Shown one piece after another: positions 48,001 to 60,390 of a stretch of 64,000 nt of DNA; position 1 is the stretch's first letter, and every line of letters starts with the position of its first letter. Under the pieces are notes generated by a model. That model had not been told where the DNA came from, ran no database searches, and saw only the letters and a program-made list of their open reading frames with translations. This DNA is from Ptychodera flava. Lineage: Eukaryota; Hemichordata; Enteropneusta; Ptychoderidae. Position numbers and translations under genes: made by a program. The stretch covers positions 18,279,283 through 18,343,282 of the forward strand of contig NC_091943.1 of NCBI RefSeq assembly GCF_041260155.1, read 5' to 3'.

Positions 48001-50497
48001 TCATACTGGAACACTATATTGGCAACATTCGGATGAACTCCAACTTCACGACGTGTGTCTTTCAACACAGAACAGGTCAAACTTAAACAAGACCAGATGT
48101 GAACTGAATGTGCTCACGTGGTTTACGACAGGTGCATTACTTAGTAGTGCGCTTCACAGAACAATCAGATATCTGTCAGATCATTATATGTAGCAGGTTT
48201 CATCAACTTTCGTACAGTACTCTCGGCGTTAAACCACTGGTTACAAACTTCATTTAATATGCAAATGAGCTGTTTATTAACTTGACACTGCTCAATTGTT
48301 CATGAGACAATAAGATATCTAGCAGATCAACATCTGTAGCACGTTTCATCAAATCTATGCTGAAATTTCGGAATAATATCACTAATTACAACGTTCATTA
48401 AATATGCAAATGAATCCTTCATTTAAGTTGACACTGCTCAGTGCTTCACACGACAATTGAATATTTATCAGGTCAATATCTGTTGCAGATTTCATCAAGT
48501 TTGGTTATTTCGGAGTTATATGACCAATTACAAATCTTTTTATATGCAAGTGAGCTATTTATTAGCTTGACACTGCCCAATGCTTCTTAGAACAGTTAGA
48601 TATCTATCAGATCAATATTTGTAGCAGGTATCATCAAAAGTGGTGTAGGAATTTCAGAGTTATATCACTAATTACAAAAGTTCATGAAATATGCAAATGA
48701 GCAGATAATTTACATGACACTCACAGTATCAGTAAAATTTTCTGAGATTGTCATCGGTGAAAAGTTTCAGGAAATTTTGTGCAGTGTTTCTTGATATATG
48801 TCATTACTGTCTCCACAGGCAATGCTTATATGAAAAAAAGATAGTTCTGAACTTCATTAATATGCCAGCCACACTAACCAAAATCTAACTAGTTCTTGCA
48901 ATTAGCATACAGTACCTATCTACCAAATCTGACTGGGATCCGTTCAGCCGTTTTTATCGTGTAACAGACTGACAGACACACACTAAAACACACACACACG
49001 GACAGACAGACAGATATCGCTACGACATTAGCACACGTATGTGAACACGTGAGCTAAAAATAGACGGGGGAACAGTCAAATGTCGTCGAACTTCTGTGAG
49101 ACGTTTATATCTAATTCAATTACACACATGCACAGCCGTCGTACTCTCACGAAAAAGATTTTTTACCGGCTATATCTTTGACCGATCATAGTATTACAAT
49201 ATGACCATGAGTTGTCTTTGTGGTTAATCAAACGAACATAGCTTTCTAGGAAATTCATATTATATTACCCTTGTTAAAATAAGATTAAGGGATTGGCTCG
49301 TTATCTTTCTTCTCCTGTGTCCGTGGTAGTGGACTGTAAACGCCCAGTTTTAATTAAATTGCTATACTTAAGAGTTTTACAACGATTCTTTGTACACCTA
49401 TCATGATCATAGTTGAGAACGCAGATACTGCAAGCTTATGATTACGGGCAATTTAGAATCAATTAAAACCACCATTTTGCTTCTGCATTTGGGCAGAAAT
49501 CCGAACAATGACGGTGTACGTTTTTTCAACTGAAATTCTATAGTTCAGCATCAAACACAATTTAATATACGCATCAGTCTGACTTACCAGCATTGTTCAC
49601 AAGTATATCAACTCCTTGTGCATGTATCTTTTTAATCATGGTGTAGAGCTTATCGATATCGTTCATGTCAGTCAGGTCACAGACAATATAGTCGACTGGA
49701 ACATTCCATTTGCTGGAAAAGGGTAAAAATCATAAGCGGAAGTAAGGAACGAGGATCGCCAATAGTGAGTGTAGGTTTAAAACAAAAAATAGCATGGCAG
49801 GCACGACATTTGCCCAGACGCTGATAGAAAGTCGAAAAATGTTTTCTTATTGACCCTTAATTCTGCGTATTTATTGCTGCAGCTTGTGGTCGTGTCCCCT
49901 ACGCTGCGGTACTTTGTTAACAACCAATTGCGCCATTCCTAGCCGCCATTTTATGCTTACACTCTATATCCTAGCATTACTGTATGCGATTCAGGTCTGT
50001 TTTATTTATTGAGGATGGCCATTTATTAATAATAGAGTCACGGCAGTGGAAGACCGCGTGCTTTCGCCAAACGGTCGAGTGTTGTCAGATCTCTTGTATT
50101 ACTAGGAATAATTTATATATTCCAGGGTCGTGACTTTTCAAAGTTAAAGGGGCATTTTCCTTTGGGTTGGAAGCAGTGGCCGACTGGTTTTGTGTGAGGC
50201 CTAGCAGCTAGGCGATGTTGCCGTGAGTGTGTGGGGGTTCGTATCCCGTTTGGGTTATAGTAAAATTTATATTTATATTATATTTATTATATTCCTTTAC
50301 ATGAAGCGACCTATAGTTCCTCACCTTTTCAACATACTTTTCACATCCTCGACCTTCTCTTGCTGACGACTTCCTGTCAAAACCAAGGAACATCCTCTTT
50401 TCGCAAGACTATAAGCTATCCCAAAGCCAATGCCATCTCTGTCACTTGACCCTGTTACCAAAGCAACTTTACCTTCCAAGGAGATCGATGACAACAT
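42086..50497 (-). CDS. SDR-3: complete short-chain dehydrogenase/reductase lacking the catalytic Tyr (269 aa)
   Basis: Eight exons, 5' to 3': 50497-50325, 49712-49588, 47099-46974, 46320-46217, 45557-45485, 44415-44354, 43219-43166 and 42178-42086. They join in frame to 810 bases. The protein begins MLSSISLEGKVALVTGSS; the loop TGSSDRDGIG (15-24) again has two extra residues. NNAA (97-100) replaces NNAG. The helix-4 Asn is Asp123 (RIDLTAPF). The Ser-loop reads IINISGIDG, with Gly151 where the catalytic Ser aligns and Ser150 next to it. STSAK (164-168) replaces YxxxK. NSVCPS follows beta-6. Three of the four catalytic-tetrad positions are thus altered, yet the frame and all splice sites are intact. 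It converges on SDR-2. An NAD(P)-binding pseudoenzyme is inferred; a new chemistry is possible. Confidence 0.88.
42379..42624. mobile_element. MITE family B, copy 1
   Basis: Ends CTTAAGAGATGCAGTCGTCGG and GTTCCGACGACTGTTTCCCT are inverted. The interior shares CATACGACCAATGTAAACAT and a TGTATCCAAGGTA word with the three other copies (46696, 55331 and 57963). It lies in SDR-3 intron 7. An inverted partial MITE A follows to about 42960. Confidence 0.7.
46422..46678 (+). mobile_element. tRNA-derived SINE with CORE/L2-like tail
   Basis: An A box (TGGACCAGTGGTTAGGG, 46437-46453) and a B box (GAGTTCGAGACCC, about 46480) form a tRNA-like head. A second B-box-like GAATTCGAGAC lies about 60 bp on. The tail CCCTTGAGCAAGGCACTTTA and GTAAATGGGCTAGCGCCC resembles MIR/V-SINE 3' regions, and it ends in AAATAAATAAAT. 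The 11-bp TSD AAATAAAATCA flanks it (46411-46421 and 46679-46689). The corresponding SDR-4 segment (about 57720) lacks it. Confidence 0.88.
46696..46934. mobile_element. MITE family B, copy 2
   Basis: Same ends and interior as the copy at 42379: GGCATACAGTTGTCGGAACT at the left, GTTCCAACGACAGTTTCCCT at the right. It sits just downstream of exon 3 of SDR-3, and copy 4 sits at the equivalent place in SDR-4, so this insertion predates that duplication. Confidence 0.75.
47276..47645 (+). mobile_element. 5'-truncated LINE, 3' end only
   Basis: A plus-strand frame from about 47280 to the TAA at about 47544 reads ...TCKICDSQEIEDEYHFIC, then ICHLYQNLRFQYLPRW and ends in KADKLRKEFF. The CxxC...EDExHF...C..Y...R arrangement is the usual C-terminal zinc-binding region of non-LTR retrotransposon ORF2. 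A 3' UTR ends AATAAAGATTATTATATT. The 8-bp TSD TAACATTT lies at 47268-47275 and 47646-47653. The same intron of SDR-4 (about 58536) is the uninterrupted empty site. Confidence 0.85.
48088..49064 (+). mobile_element. Helentron-like non-autonomous element, copy 2
   Basis: Begins ACCAGATGTGAACTGAATG. Units recur at about 48259, 48403, 48542 and 48690 on the ATATGCAAATGAGC word, a period of 139-148 bp. It ends with ACAGACTGACAGACACAC and a TTAGCACACG...CGTGAGCTAA hairpin. It lies in SDR-3 intron 2, matching copy 4 in the SDR-4 block, so it predates the duplication. Confidence 0.65.
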
Positions 50498-53400
50498 GTT
50501 CTTGAAGACAAGGAAGCGGAGATAGTGTTAGGGTATTGCTATTCTTATTAAGCGATGGGCCTCTTGATATCCGTGTACGAGGGAACTTAATGCCTATTTT
50601 GTACGTTTTCCTTCTTTTAGTTTGTGCCGCTTGTTGTTGCTAGGGCGGGGCAGGGGTGAGAGTTGGGTATTTCGCCATTAATATATTGTATGTCGTGTTT
50701 TTACTTATTCTGGTTTTCCCTGGGGTCACACCCTATTGTAATCAACTACATTTGCATCAATTTTTTTGTCTACACTTATACAAGCACAGATTTAGTTTGT
50801 TTAGTATTGTAAAAAAATATATTCGCAGTTTTCTAATGGTGAAATTTGTATCAATTTCAAAATCAAATTTTTTGTTATACATAATGCACTTATTGTAATC
50901 AAGTACAGTTATGTCATTTATGCAACATCTAAATATTCATAGATATCGCTAGGTTTGTATTTGAAAAAATCATTTATAATCTTCTCATTGACTCCCATGT
51001 ATATCGGATCCACATTTTCGATGTAATCCAAAAATCGAATTTTTAGTACTCACATGCACATTTTACCTCCCACTTCAAGGAAAGTACATTTACATATTTT
51101 ATAAAAAAAAATGTATAAAAGTACTGATATAGCTTGTTTTGTAGGGGAAAATTGTTAAGGGTTTGCCCAATAGACTCCCATGTATATTATGGTTTGATAT
51201 CTATTGTCGAGGCACACTACGTAGCTTCTAATAGTTGCGCAAAAAATGGTGACCCTCCCCTAAGGCATGCCTGAAATTCATGACCCTTCTAAAATGCCTG
51301 CTCGTAAGATTTCGACCCATCCCCCAGAAAACATCGACCACCCTCTGTAATTTCTGTAGTCTCTAACTCGCCACTGAGGAGGGTACATGTGACTGCTGAC
51401 GTGTTGTTATAGGTAAACGATGGACGGAGCTGACAAGAATAATGTATAATATTCCATATAGCATGTTGTTGTCTATACCTGCAATGATAACAAGTCTTTC
51501 ACAAACAAATGTCAGATTGCCGAGAGAATGTTCATCGATTGTTGTCAGCAGTGGCGTAGCAAAATCTTATTCTTAAACTTGAAAACGTCAATCTAAGTAG
51601 TCAAAAGACCTTGTTTCAGGGTACACAAATATTCAGGGAAATAGTTATTATTTTCTGATTGCAAGAATTGTCTGACTTATTTACACCTCACCTTTGGAAG
51701 TCTTGCTGTCAATGGTGCCAGCAGAGAGGAAATAAAATGCGAGTTTCTGGTAGAGTTTGACAGAGGTGAAGTTCATCATATACATGTAGTACTTGTACGC
51801 CATGAGAGGAAATTGAAAGAGAATCATACGGGAATGTAGTCAATGCAAGTTGTGTTATATATGGTCCGAGGAGTATGCCGCCATTTTGGAAGCCGTAATT
51901 CATTTACATCAATGTTTTGTATGAGGATTTTGAAGCGCAAAAATATCAAACCGCTAGCAGCAGTGTACATACCACAGTACATGCACCTGGTTCCTTAACT
52001 TTGCATGTAGACACACTTCCACTCTGTTCAATCCAGCGGATCGGACGAAATCACAGCATCTGCAAGCCTCACTTGAGCTGTAATGCAGCCGGATTGACCC
52101 CGTGAGGTCAACAGCATGTTGTAGGGTGATTTACAGGTCATTTCACAGGGTGCAGCGAACACGGCATCGGTGTATTAATTTCGAACAAAATAAATATCAT
52201 GTATCACGGTCAGTGAGTGACCCTTTATGTATGAAATATTTTCAAAATACAGACTTAAGGTGTCAGTGTGTAAACGTATAACTAAACTCTATCTCTGTGT
52301 TGTATATCAAAGAATACAGTCAGTGTAACCCCTCGATTGAGTAATTGCTTCCGATCACCAACACATAGCTAGCAGTAAAAAATCAGAACCCAGGTAAAAG
52401 AGGGACACTCTGAACAGAAACGTGAAGAAAACAACTGCTGTTTTATTTAGACGAAACTTAAATTATGCTGATGGGACGCAGGTGACTTTTGATGGAAAAC
52501 ACATACAAAGCGTGTATACTAGAATGCAGTGTGATTTGGTTAGACTGTGAAGACAGACAGAGCTCCTTTTCACTGTGGTCAAAGGTGATTGACTCCTCGG
52601 CGTACCTGAAGAACAAATGACACAACTACCTTACGAAAACTCTTTGGTTTCCTCCGGTTGGTGCCCCTATAGCTAAATTGGGACCCAGTAAATTTGGTCA
52701 GCGTTTGTCTATTAAACAATCATACATTGCTTGTCAAAACATTCTTCATTCACACATCGATCGAATAGTCAAACTGATGGCAGTGTTGGCCACTATTTAA
52801 AATTATTTCTTTTCACCATACTGTTTGCACTTCTTACTTGGAAGAATGTGAAGTTCGATTATTCACAGTGCCAACGTATGCTCAAAGACCAGCAGTATAC
52901 AGTGCAACGTGAATGATCCTTAGCAAGACCATTTCAAATATTTTGCTTTAAACAAGAGTCATCTTCAATAGTGAGACAGTCCTGACAGATCGGATGGACC
53001 CATCGACATGATCGATATTTTCTTTTAAGAATAAAGGTACCAGAGGGTTGAGCAATCTCATACGTGTAGGTCATTGTGGAGACAACATGGCGGTAAAATG
53101 GCTGATTTCGCTATACTGCAAGAAGAAATGTTTTGCAATTAAGCTATACCATTCTAATGTACTTTGAACAAGATTAAAAACTATTCGTATTTGCACTACC
53201 TCTATGAGTTTCCCGCTCGCTCATTAGCTTTCCCATTTTGCCAGCTCCTGACTAGGAAATCTGCTTGCACACTTCCCTGTAAATGTCTCCACTTGCCCTC
53301 TCCTTACCGCACGCTTTCCTCCTCCCTGTCAGCCATGTGTTTTTTAAGCTTTCCACTGAGCAAAAGAATTGTCAAAATTGCCTGTCCATCCGAAAAAGAA

Positions 53401-54565
53401 ATTACAAGCGAACGCACTTCTTTTTATCAAGTTTTATTGGCTACCCCTGCAATATCGACATTCCGCCAAGGAAACTAAAGAGATCTCGCAAGACTTTGAT
53501 ATTTCATGTAAAAGTCAGTTGCAATCAAGCTTGTGAGAAAGGGTGAGTATCATTTACTTTCAGAAGTAGTAAATGACTTTTGTTCAATCCGCATCTCTTT
53601 AGATACATAGTTTGTCTTTTGTGACGAGAGCTAAACTCTAGAGCAACGCTGAGAATCACGATAAACTCTCGCACAGGACGGGAAATGGTCTGCTTAATGT
53701 TAAAAGTACATTGTACTTTCTAAAACTGAAAAACAACAAACTCAAAGTTCAAGATACTAAGCACTTTGAGTTTCACCTTTTTAGGGAGACCACCCACACT
53801 CAAAAACCTCTACCAGAATTCCATGAACGTTAACTATTGATAAGTAAGCAGTGTAGGTTTTAAAGTTAATGACCAAAGATAAGTCAACGTGCAGTGGAAA
53901 GACACACAAAGTAAAACACATGTCGGACTTGAAGAATAAAATGCATTTGTTTTAGAATATCTGCAATCCAGTCTAAGTCTTACAGAACCTTGGACAAGCT
54001 CTGCAGCAGAAGACTATGGTGACGTAGTATATATAAACCACAAGTTTGCGGTGGTTGACAAATTCACCTATTAGCATGAGACCGACAAGATCTGGCACGG
54101 TAATTACAGCATATCTACAGAGCACTTTTGCAAAGATAAGATTCTTAAACAGGAAGCTACAGGACCATGGGTGCACAATGGGGGGTTACTGATGCCGCAC
54201 TTATTTGCATACACTGGGCGGGGTTTTGAATTCTCATAGCATCGCTTTGACCGTATGATAAATTTGAATAATCATAATGGGCACTTTCATGACATATGCA
54301 AAGAGGGGTCAAATGGTCGTACAGGGAACACGTTTTCAAACGTATGCGTTCTCCCAGTCGCTATATCTTCACAGACATCATCTGCAAGATTCATTGACAA
54401 TGAACGCCTGAAACATGGCAAAATTATGGGATTCTGGGACCAAACATGGCACGTCCGATCAGTAGCGTGGCTTTTGTACATTTGCATTCGATTTACGACA
54501 ATCCAGCTTTTATAGGGGAAGTTCCTGTTTAAAACATAAGGGAATTGCAATTTGATCCACAAACA
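50498..54565. other. Intergenic spacer between SDR-3 and SDR-4
   Basis: About 4 kb upstream of SDR-3 and downstream of SDR-4 without a recognised gene. Pyrimidine- and AT-rich stretches occur near 50650-51130. Small open frames at 53164-53546 overlap one another on the plus strand and lack homology or splice support. Any SDR-3 promoter must lie here, but no core motif stands out. Confidence 0.4.
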
Positions 54566-55330
54566 TATTTCCGGCTAAGGTCACGTGACTGTTCACGATT
54601 TATTTTAAAATTTTAGTAGATTAAGTGGAATCATTTTAAACACGAAACATGAATTGCTCTGTGGTAATTGAGAATATGCCATTTTGTGGACTTTCACAAA
54701 ATAAAAGTAGCTTCCATAGGAGTGACAAGGGATTTAAGATGAAGAAGAGAAAGGAGAAGAAGAAAAACTAAATATGGAAACAAAGCCAAGGAATTTCATA
54801 TTTTGTCGATGTCGATTGAAACTTAGACAATCACCGGTTTGCTAGTTCGGAGGCTTAGGACACTGAGCTGAATTATCTTTCTCCTTAAATGACATTCATT
54901 ATCTATCATTGGTTGGTGCTTTCTAAAGTAAAACTTAGAACTCGCAAAAGAAAGAGAACAAGATTCAGTCCTTTTGCTTCTTGGTATAAATTTTCCCACA
55001 AAAATTGTCTGCATTCTCGACTGAGTGTTCACTTGGCACACAGTCCAGCGTCAATGGGAAGTAATGTACCAGTCATCTGGTCCGCCGCTGGTGAACAGAG
55101 GAAGGCAACAAGTTCACCGACCTTGATAGAAATAGAATACGATATAAAAATCTTATTATCTAAATTAAGATAAAATATTGATTATGATTTGCTGAAAAGA
55201 CTCAAGCGCTTCGATATACTTGAATTGTTGACTTTGCTCATATGATAAACCAAAACGAAAACTACATCTTCGACATTTTATGACTTTGACGCATAAAGCA
55301 ACTGGCAATTTGAACACGCCGTCCGTAATT

Positions 55331-55510
55331 AAGGGATACAGTCGTCGGAACTGCGCTAAAAGGTCGTATGGGACCAATACGATCAATGTAAACATTGTAT
55401 CCAAGGTACGATGGGGATTGATGTAAGTTAAAACATATCTGTTATAATCTACATAGTATAATTTAAATGTTTCAGCTATGATGATGAGGTGCATCTGGAT
55501 ATTGTGGACG
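55331..55510. mobile_element. MITE family B, copy 3, right end lost
   Basis: Starts AATTAAGGGATACAGTCGTC and keeps the shared interior, then joins MITE A-like sequence (GGGACAGATATTCGGACTC) without its own right terminus. It is the SDR-4 counterpart of copy 1. Confidence 0.65.
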
Positions 55511-56062
55511 AAATTAAGATAGATGCCCGTCCGGGACAGATATTCGGACTCTCAAACTTCTAGAATATTCTTTTGGCCAATCCGCACACACGTGGGGGCT
55601 CATTCTTAAGCTAAAGGAGTTATAAAGTTATAAAGTTATAAAGTTCTTAAGTTTGTGAAAATCGGGAATTTCACTTTCACTATCATGAGCACAGAGAGAA
55701 TTAGAAGTAAGGGTCTACGAAAGTGTCTTGCTGTAACAGTTCTAAAAAACTTACTTGTTGGACCTTCACGAATTCACCACTAGGGTTGTATTGCAGTAGA
55801 ATTTGCTTCTGAAAGATGCAAAGTGGGAAGAAATCGATTTCATATATGGCATATTCATCTCGCATTGGGGACTTAAGCTTATAGTTCAGAAAATATCATC
55901 GCATAAAATAGGTGATACGCTGGATTTTAATAACCGAACTTGCAGATGAAGTCTATGTGACAAGTTATACAGAGCCGCCGTTTAAACGATCAGAGCAATT
56001 ACTTTGCGATTATGATTTGCCCAAGTTTGTGAATTTTCTTACAGTAGTTGTAACCCCCTCCA

Positions 56063-56064
<2 letters not shown>

Positions 56065-56108
<44 letters not shown>

Positions 56109-56118
56109 ACACACACAA
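56065..56118. repeat. (CA)n microsatellite
   Basis: CACACA tract of about 50 bp with one ATA interruption, in SDR-4 intron 6. Confidence 0.95.
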
Positions 56119-57069
56119 CCAACGCTGCAACTAAATCGCCCCATTCACTAACTTTACTGATTTTGTATGAATGTACGAAACATTGAAGACTATACGGGAG
56201 ATGAAAATTGGACACTTGCTTTTCGAGTAAATATCTTCAAACCATCGGCCTGTAAAGCGCTTGAAAGAATCTCGCTCTGTGATTTTTACAAGATCTATTT
56301 AAACGAACTAATAACAATTCAATTATTTGCCACAACCCAGACATGAAATCTGATGTATTTGCGGAGCTGCACGGAACGGACGTCGACATCAGATTTTGTT
56401 GGGACGCATCAATGCTATATCCCCAGGCCTGTGAATCGCTAATCCCTGGCGCCTGGAGACTGAAGCAAGCTTTATTTGACGCCCATACTTACCTCTGCTT
56501 CCTTATAAGAAACCGCAAGCTTCTCAGCACTGCCTTTTAACAAATTTTAAATTCCCCAGGCAATTGATATTTATCATGATGAACTGATTTATTTCAGGAT
56601 AACAAAGTCATCTTTTAAAATGATTGCACTCAAGTCCTTTATTAACTTACCTCCCGTGTCAACCATACTTGGGCAGATACTATTACACGTCACTCCAGAA
56701 CCAAGACTTTCAAGGGCGACAACCTGCAATAATGAAATTCTGCCGTTTGATTCGAACTACCTTAACTTGGAGACTGATACGTCGGTGATCGCTAGACGGT
56801 GTCCCTCCTCTCTTTCGTAGTTCATCTTACAAAGTCTTAGGATAGGAAGGTATGAAAGGAAGTACGCCCTCGAGCTACCAGTCTATATTCGCTTGTGTGA
56901 CTTTTCAGACCCACTGATTTGAAAAACCTAACCATCTCCGACATTGTTATTACATTTTGCTCGTCTTAAACCCTAACATTGTGATTGGCAGTGTAAATTA
57001 CTTGATGTAATCCACACATACAAAGCATTAACGCTACATTTAATACGAGAAAATGTTTTTTCCTCCGCA

Positions 57070-57072
57070 CAA

Positions 57073-57159
<87 letters not shown>

Positions 57160-57196
57160 AAGAAGAAGAAGAAGAAGAAGAGGAAAAAGGAGAAGA
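57070..57196. repeat. (AAT)n then (AAG)n microsatellite
   Basis: About 60 bp of AAT trinucleotides pass into about 55 bp of AAG. The poly-Leu, poly-Ser, poly-Tyr and poly-Phe frames on the minus strand are artefacts. Confidence 0.97.
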
Positions 57197-57962
57197 AATT
57201 GACGTCCATCTTTTCAGAAAGAATGAAAACGATGGCACCAAAAGCCATTGGCCTCTGTTCTGGAAATCAATTTCAAACTGTCAAAGGTCTTCTCAACATC
57301 TGAAAAAGGTTTCAAATTTTACACCAAGTGCAACTATGCGTGCTTGCAAACACACACACACAAACACACACACACACACACGTAGATACACACATCACCC
57401 ATCCATCTATCAATCCCACATGCATACAAAAGTACAAACATAAATACACACACGTACATACACACATTCGTACATACATACATGCGTGCATACAAACGTG
57501 TATACCTTCTGTATCTATATAGATAACTATCCGCACACCTAACCTACCTTTGTCAGACCATTGAGACCATGTTTCGCTGACGTAGCCGCTCCTATTCCTT
57601 GAAATCCTCTAAGGCCGTTGATTGCACTGACGTTTATGATTCTACCAAATCCTATATAATGTAATGTGTTATGTATGGTATGACATTTCTAGTCTCACTG
57701 GTGACACAATCAGGTATCTCACACAAGTCCAACAGTTAATGTATCGTTACCGCTGTCATAGGATATTGTGCAGAAACTTAATAGGTCTAATCTTGATGTT
57801 GTCGAAATATTTAGTAAATGGTCTAATATCATGACTGTGACATCGTGCTTTGATCTCCATCAAAAAGTGGGATAGCTTAAAGAACTATCAAGACACCCAA
57901 AAATTAAATGCCCAAAGATTTTTATTTATCTGCAGCGAAAGCTAAATTTGACATCAGAACAT

Positions 57963-58207
57963 CTTTTAAAGGGACACAGTCGTCAGAACAGCGCTCAAAG
58001 GTCGTATGGGACCCATACGATCAATGTGAACATTGTATCCAAGGTACGATGGTGATTGACGAAAGTTAAAACATATCTGTCATAATCTACATCGTATAAT
58101 TTAAATGTTGCGGCTATGAGGATGAGGTACATTTAGATATCGTGCACGAAATGCATTTTTTGTAAGCAAGAAACTCGCACATTTCCGACGACAGGTTCCC
58201 TTTAAGT
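57963..58207. mobile_element. MITE family B, copy 4 (best-preserved termini)
   Basis: Ends TTAAAGGGACACAGTCGTC and TCCGACGACAGGTTCCCTTT are inverted. The interior has CATACGATCAATGTGAACAT and a TGTATCCAAGGTACG word. It lies in SDR-4 intron 3. Confidence 0.78.
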
Positions 58208-59540
58208 TGGCCGATCTATGTGTGAGTTTTCTGCATGCAGACTTACCCTTTGCTTTCATGTCCGGCAGGTGTAGTTGGATCAGACGAAACGGTGCTGTTA
58301 TGTTGATTCGAAGTGTTCTTTCCCAAATATCGGGAGGCATGGTTTCGATGGGTGACATAAGCAGATGAATGTCTGACAAGCGTGCAACAGAATAAGATAT
58401 GTAAAGTAACATGAAACGTCCCACTGGAATTGTTTACAGATAACGGAAACTGTATCAAAATTAAAGGCCCAACCTTTGCAGCCATTTTCAATATTGTAGG
58501 CTTGGGGACAGGTAATCGGAAACCCAGAGACAATATTTACAAGACATTTCTGGTTTGCTGCTTGCATTGGTTAATTTCGAAGAATACGAAGTTTTCACTG
58601 TCTTGTTTTTTTGTGTGCACTCGAATGCTTAGTTCCCCAGTAACTGACACTTTAAGGTAGTATGCGCCTCGAAAGTAAAAGACTTTCACTTTTCTAAAAC
58701 TCTTCTAAATCAACGATAAAAATCCGGGGGTCACCGTGCAAATTTTGACACTGGAGAAAAAAATCACCCAAAATTTACCGATATTTGAAATTCAAAATTG
58801 CCGCTTCCCCTGTATTAACTCTATAAAGACCAGATATGAACTGAAAATGCTCACGTGTTTCATTATATATTGCAGTTATGTGTACATTTGAACCTTTGCC
58901 ACATGTTTGCAACTTCATTGAAAGTGTTATGATCAACATAATGCACAATATTCATCGCCGATTAATTCTAAAAGGTCACGAAGTATACAAATATGTAATT
59001 AGATGAAATAAAAATATTACAGCTCTTTGACTGATGTCATTGTATCACCACTTTATATAGCAAGTGTAATTACCTTTGGCCAAATCCTTCAAGCCATATA
59101 TGCCGAACTGTGAAAGCTCATTAGATATGCAATATGCTCATTAAATTAGCTGACATGAAAATGTAAAATGACTTTCGATATTGTTTTAACCTGGTATTAT
59201 CATCAATGTATGTAGCATGTTTTGCCAACTTTGATCAAGTAAATCCCAGTATACATCCGTCATTAGAAAAGGTAATTGAAAATGCAAAATTAGGAATTGG
59301 CTGAAGAAAAAATGCTCAATGACTTTCAATAATGTTGTATCATAGTATCTTTAATGTATATAGCAAGTTTCATCAACTTGGTCAGTCAATTCAAACATAT
59401 ATCCCTAATGAGCAAAGTTCATTAAATATGGAAATTAGAAACTATCTTTCATGTCACCTCTTAATGGTTCCCACCGCTGAAATATCTTGATGTGATCAAC
59501 ATTTGCAGCAAATGTCATCGAATTGTTTGCTGTCGTTTTT

Positions 59541-59960
59541 ACCTCGCGTGCGCATGCGCGCAGCGAGGTTATGTCGCAGCGATGTCTGTCTGTCTGTCCG
59601 TCTGTGTGTCTGTGTGTCTGTGTGTCTGTCTGTCTGTCTGTTGGTCCATTTTCTCAAAAACGGCTGAACGTATTTCAGTCAAATTTGGTAGACATCTTCA
59701 GAATTCAAATGGCTAGAACTGAAAAGGTTTTGGTGGGCGTGGCTTGGATATTAATGAAGTTATGAAAGTTTTAATTTTTCTGTTACGCCGCGTATGACAA
59801 GTGAAAACAATCGACTGTTTGAGGGCGCTGTGAAATGTGCTTGTCCAGGTTGGCTACAGCTGGATAGCTCTGGTTTCAACCACGGTCCCTCCGTGTTTCA
59901 ACCTCGTATTGAACATTAAAAATATGATATTTTATTACTCATTCAACTCACTATTCAAGA
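59541..59960 (-). mobile_element. Second Helentron-like family, reverse orientation, 3' end
   Basis: The hairpin ACCTCGC...GCGAGGT (59541-59569) encloses GTGCGCATGCGC. Next come a GTCT-type tract (59583-59640) and a segment whose reverse complement reads CAAATTTGACTGAAATACG, then TTCAGCCGTTTTTGAGAAAA. That is the same grammar as the other elements (unit end, GACA tract, hairpin). The element's other end was not located. Confidence 0.5.
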
Positions 59961-60309
59961 TAAAATATCGTTTAGCAAATTAGCTTCATCCTTGGTAATT
60001 GATTGTTTCCCTCGCTGCTCGATCGCCAGAAATGAGTACATACGTTCTTAGCCCTGCGTACGATGCTGTGTGTTCCGCTACAGCTATTAATAGCCCCGCT
60101 CACCACAGCCCTGCAAAGACCCGTACGTAGAGTTGGTGACTTCAAATCCATTTTTGGACTTGACGTAAAAAGCCAAATTACTGCCGAAATTCAGCGTTCT
60201 TGGGCCCAAGTCGTATCCCTGCCTACCGCAGCTACTCGATCGCTTCCAAAAATGCCAGTCTTTTATTCTTTTTTCGTAAATAACCGTCGATGTCGGCAAC
60301 TCTCTCGCT

Positions 60310-60390
60310 AGCCCTGCGTACGTACGCAGTGTACGCTGTGCATTCCCTGTGTGCGTTCCTAACACACAGCGTACACTGCGTACGTAATAC
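60310..60390. repeat. Palindrome with CGTACGCAGTGTACGCTGTG arms
   Basis: The 20-base arm is perfectly mirrored by CACAGCGTACACTGCGTACG about 30 bp later. Flanking sequence has no recognised gene. Confidence 0.8.

Larger units (their letters stand above)
55029..58372 (-). pseudogene. SDR-4: short-chain dehydrogenase/reductase copy with a deleted half exon
   Basis: Intact exons in 5' to 3' order: 58372-58247 (exon 3), 57651-57548 (4), 56723-56651 (5), 55808-55755 (7) and 55121-55029 (8). Exon 6 survives only at about 56543-56493. Compared with SDR-3, a deletion of about 1 kb removed its 5' half, its acceptor and most of intron 5. No in-frame acceptor replaces it, and skipping exon 6 would shift the frame. 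The active-site exon reads IINVSAINGLRG then AATSAK, so both the catalytic Ser and Tyr are Ala; Asn is kept (RINITAPF) and Lys is kept. Exons 1-2 were not found by 64000 and may lie beyond. Probably a young pseudogene; a truncated product cannot be excluded. Confidence 0.78.

Noticed and set aside
56966-57248. Poly-Ser/poly-Tyr and poly-Phe/poly-Leu frames
   Set aside because: They come from the AAT/AAG microsatellite in an SDR-4 intron.
60087-60365. 92-residue minus-strand frame
   Set aside because: It overlaps a palindrome, has an opposing open frame over the same bases, and shows no recognisable domain.
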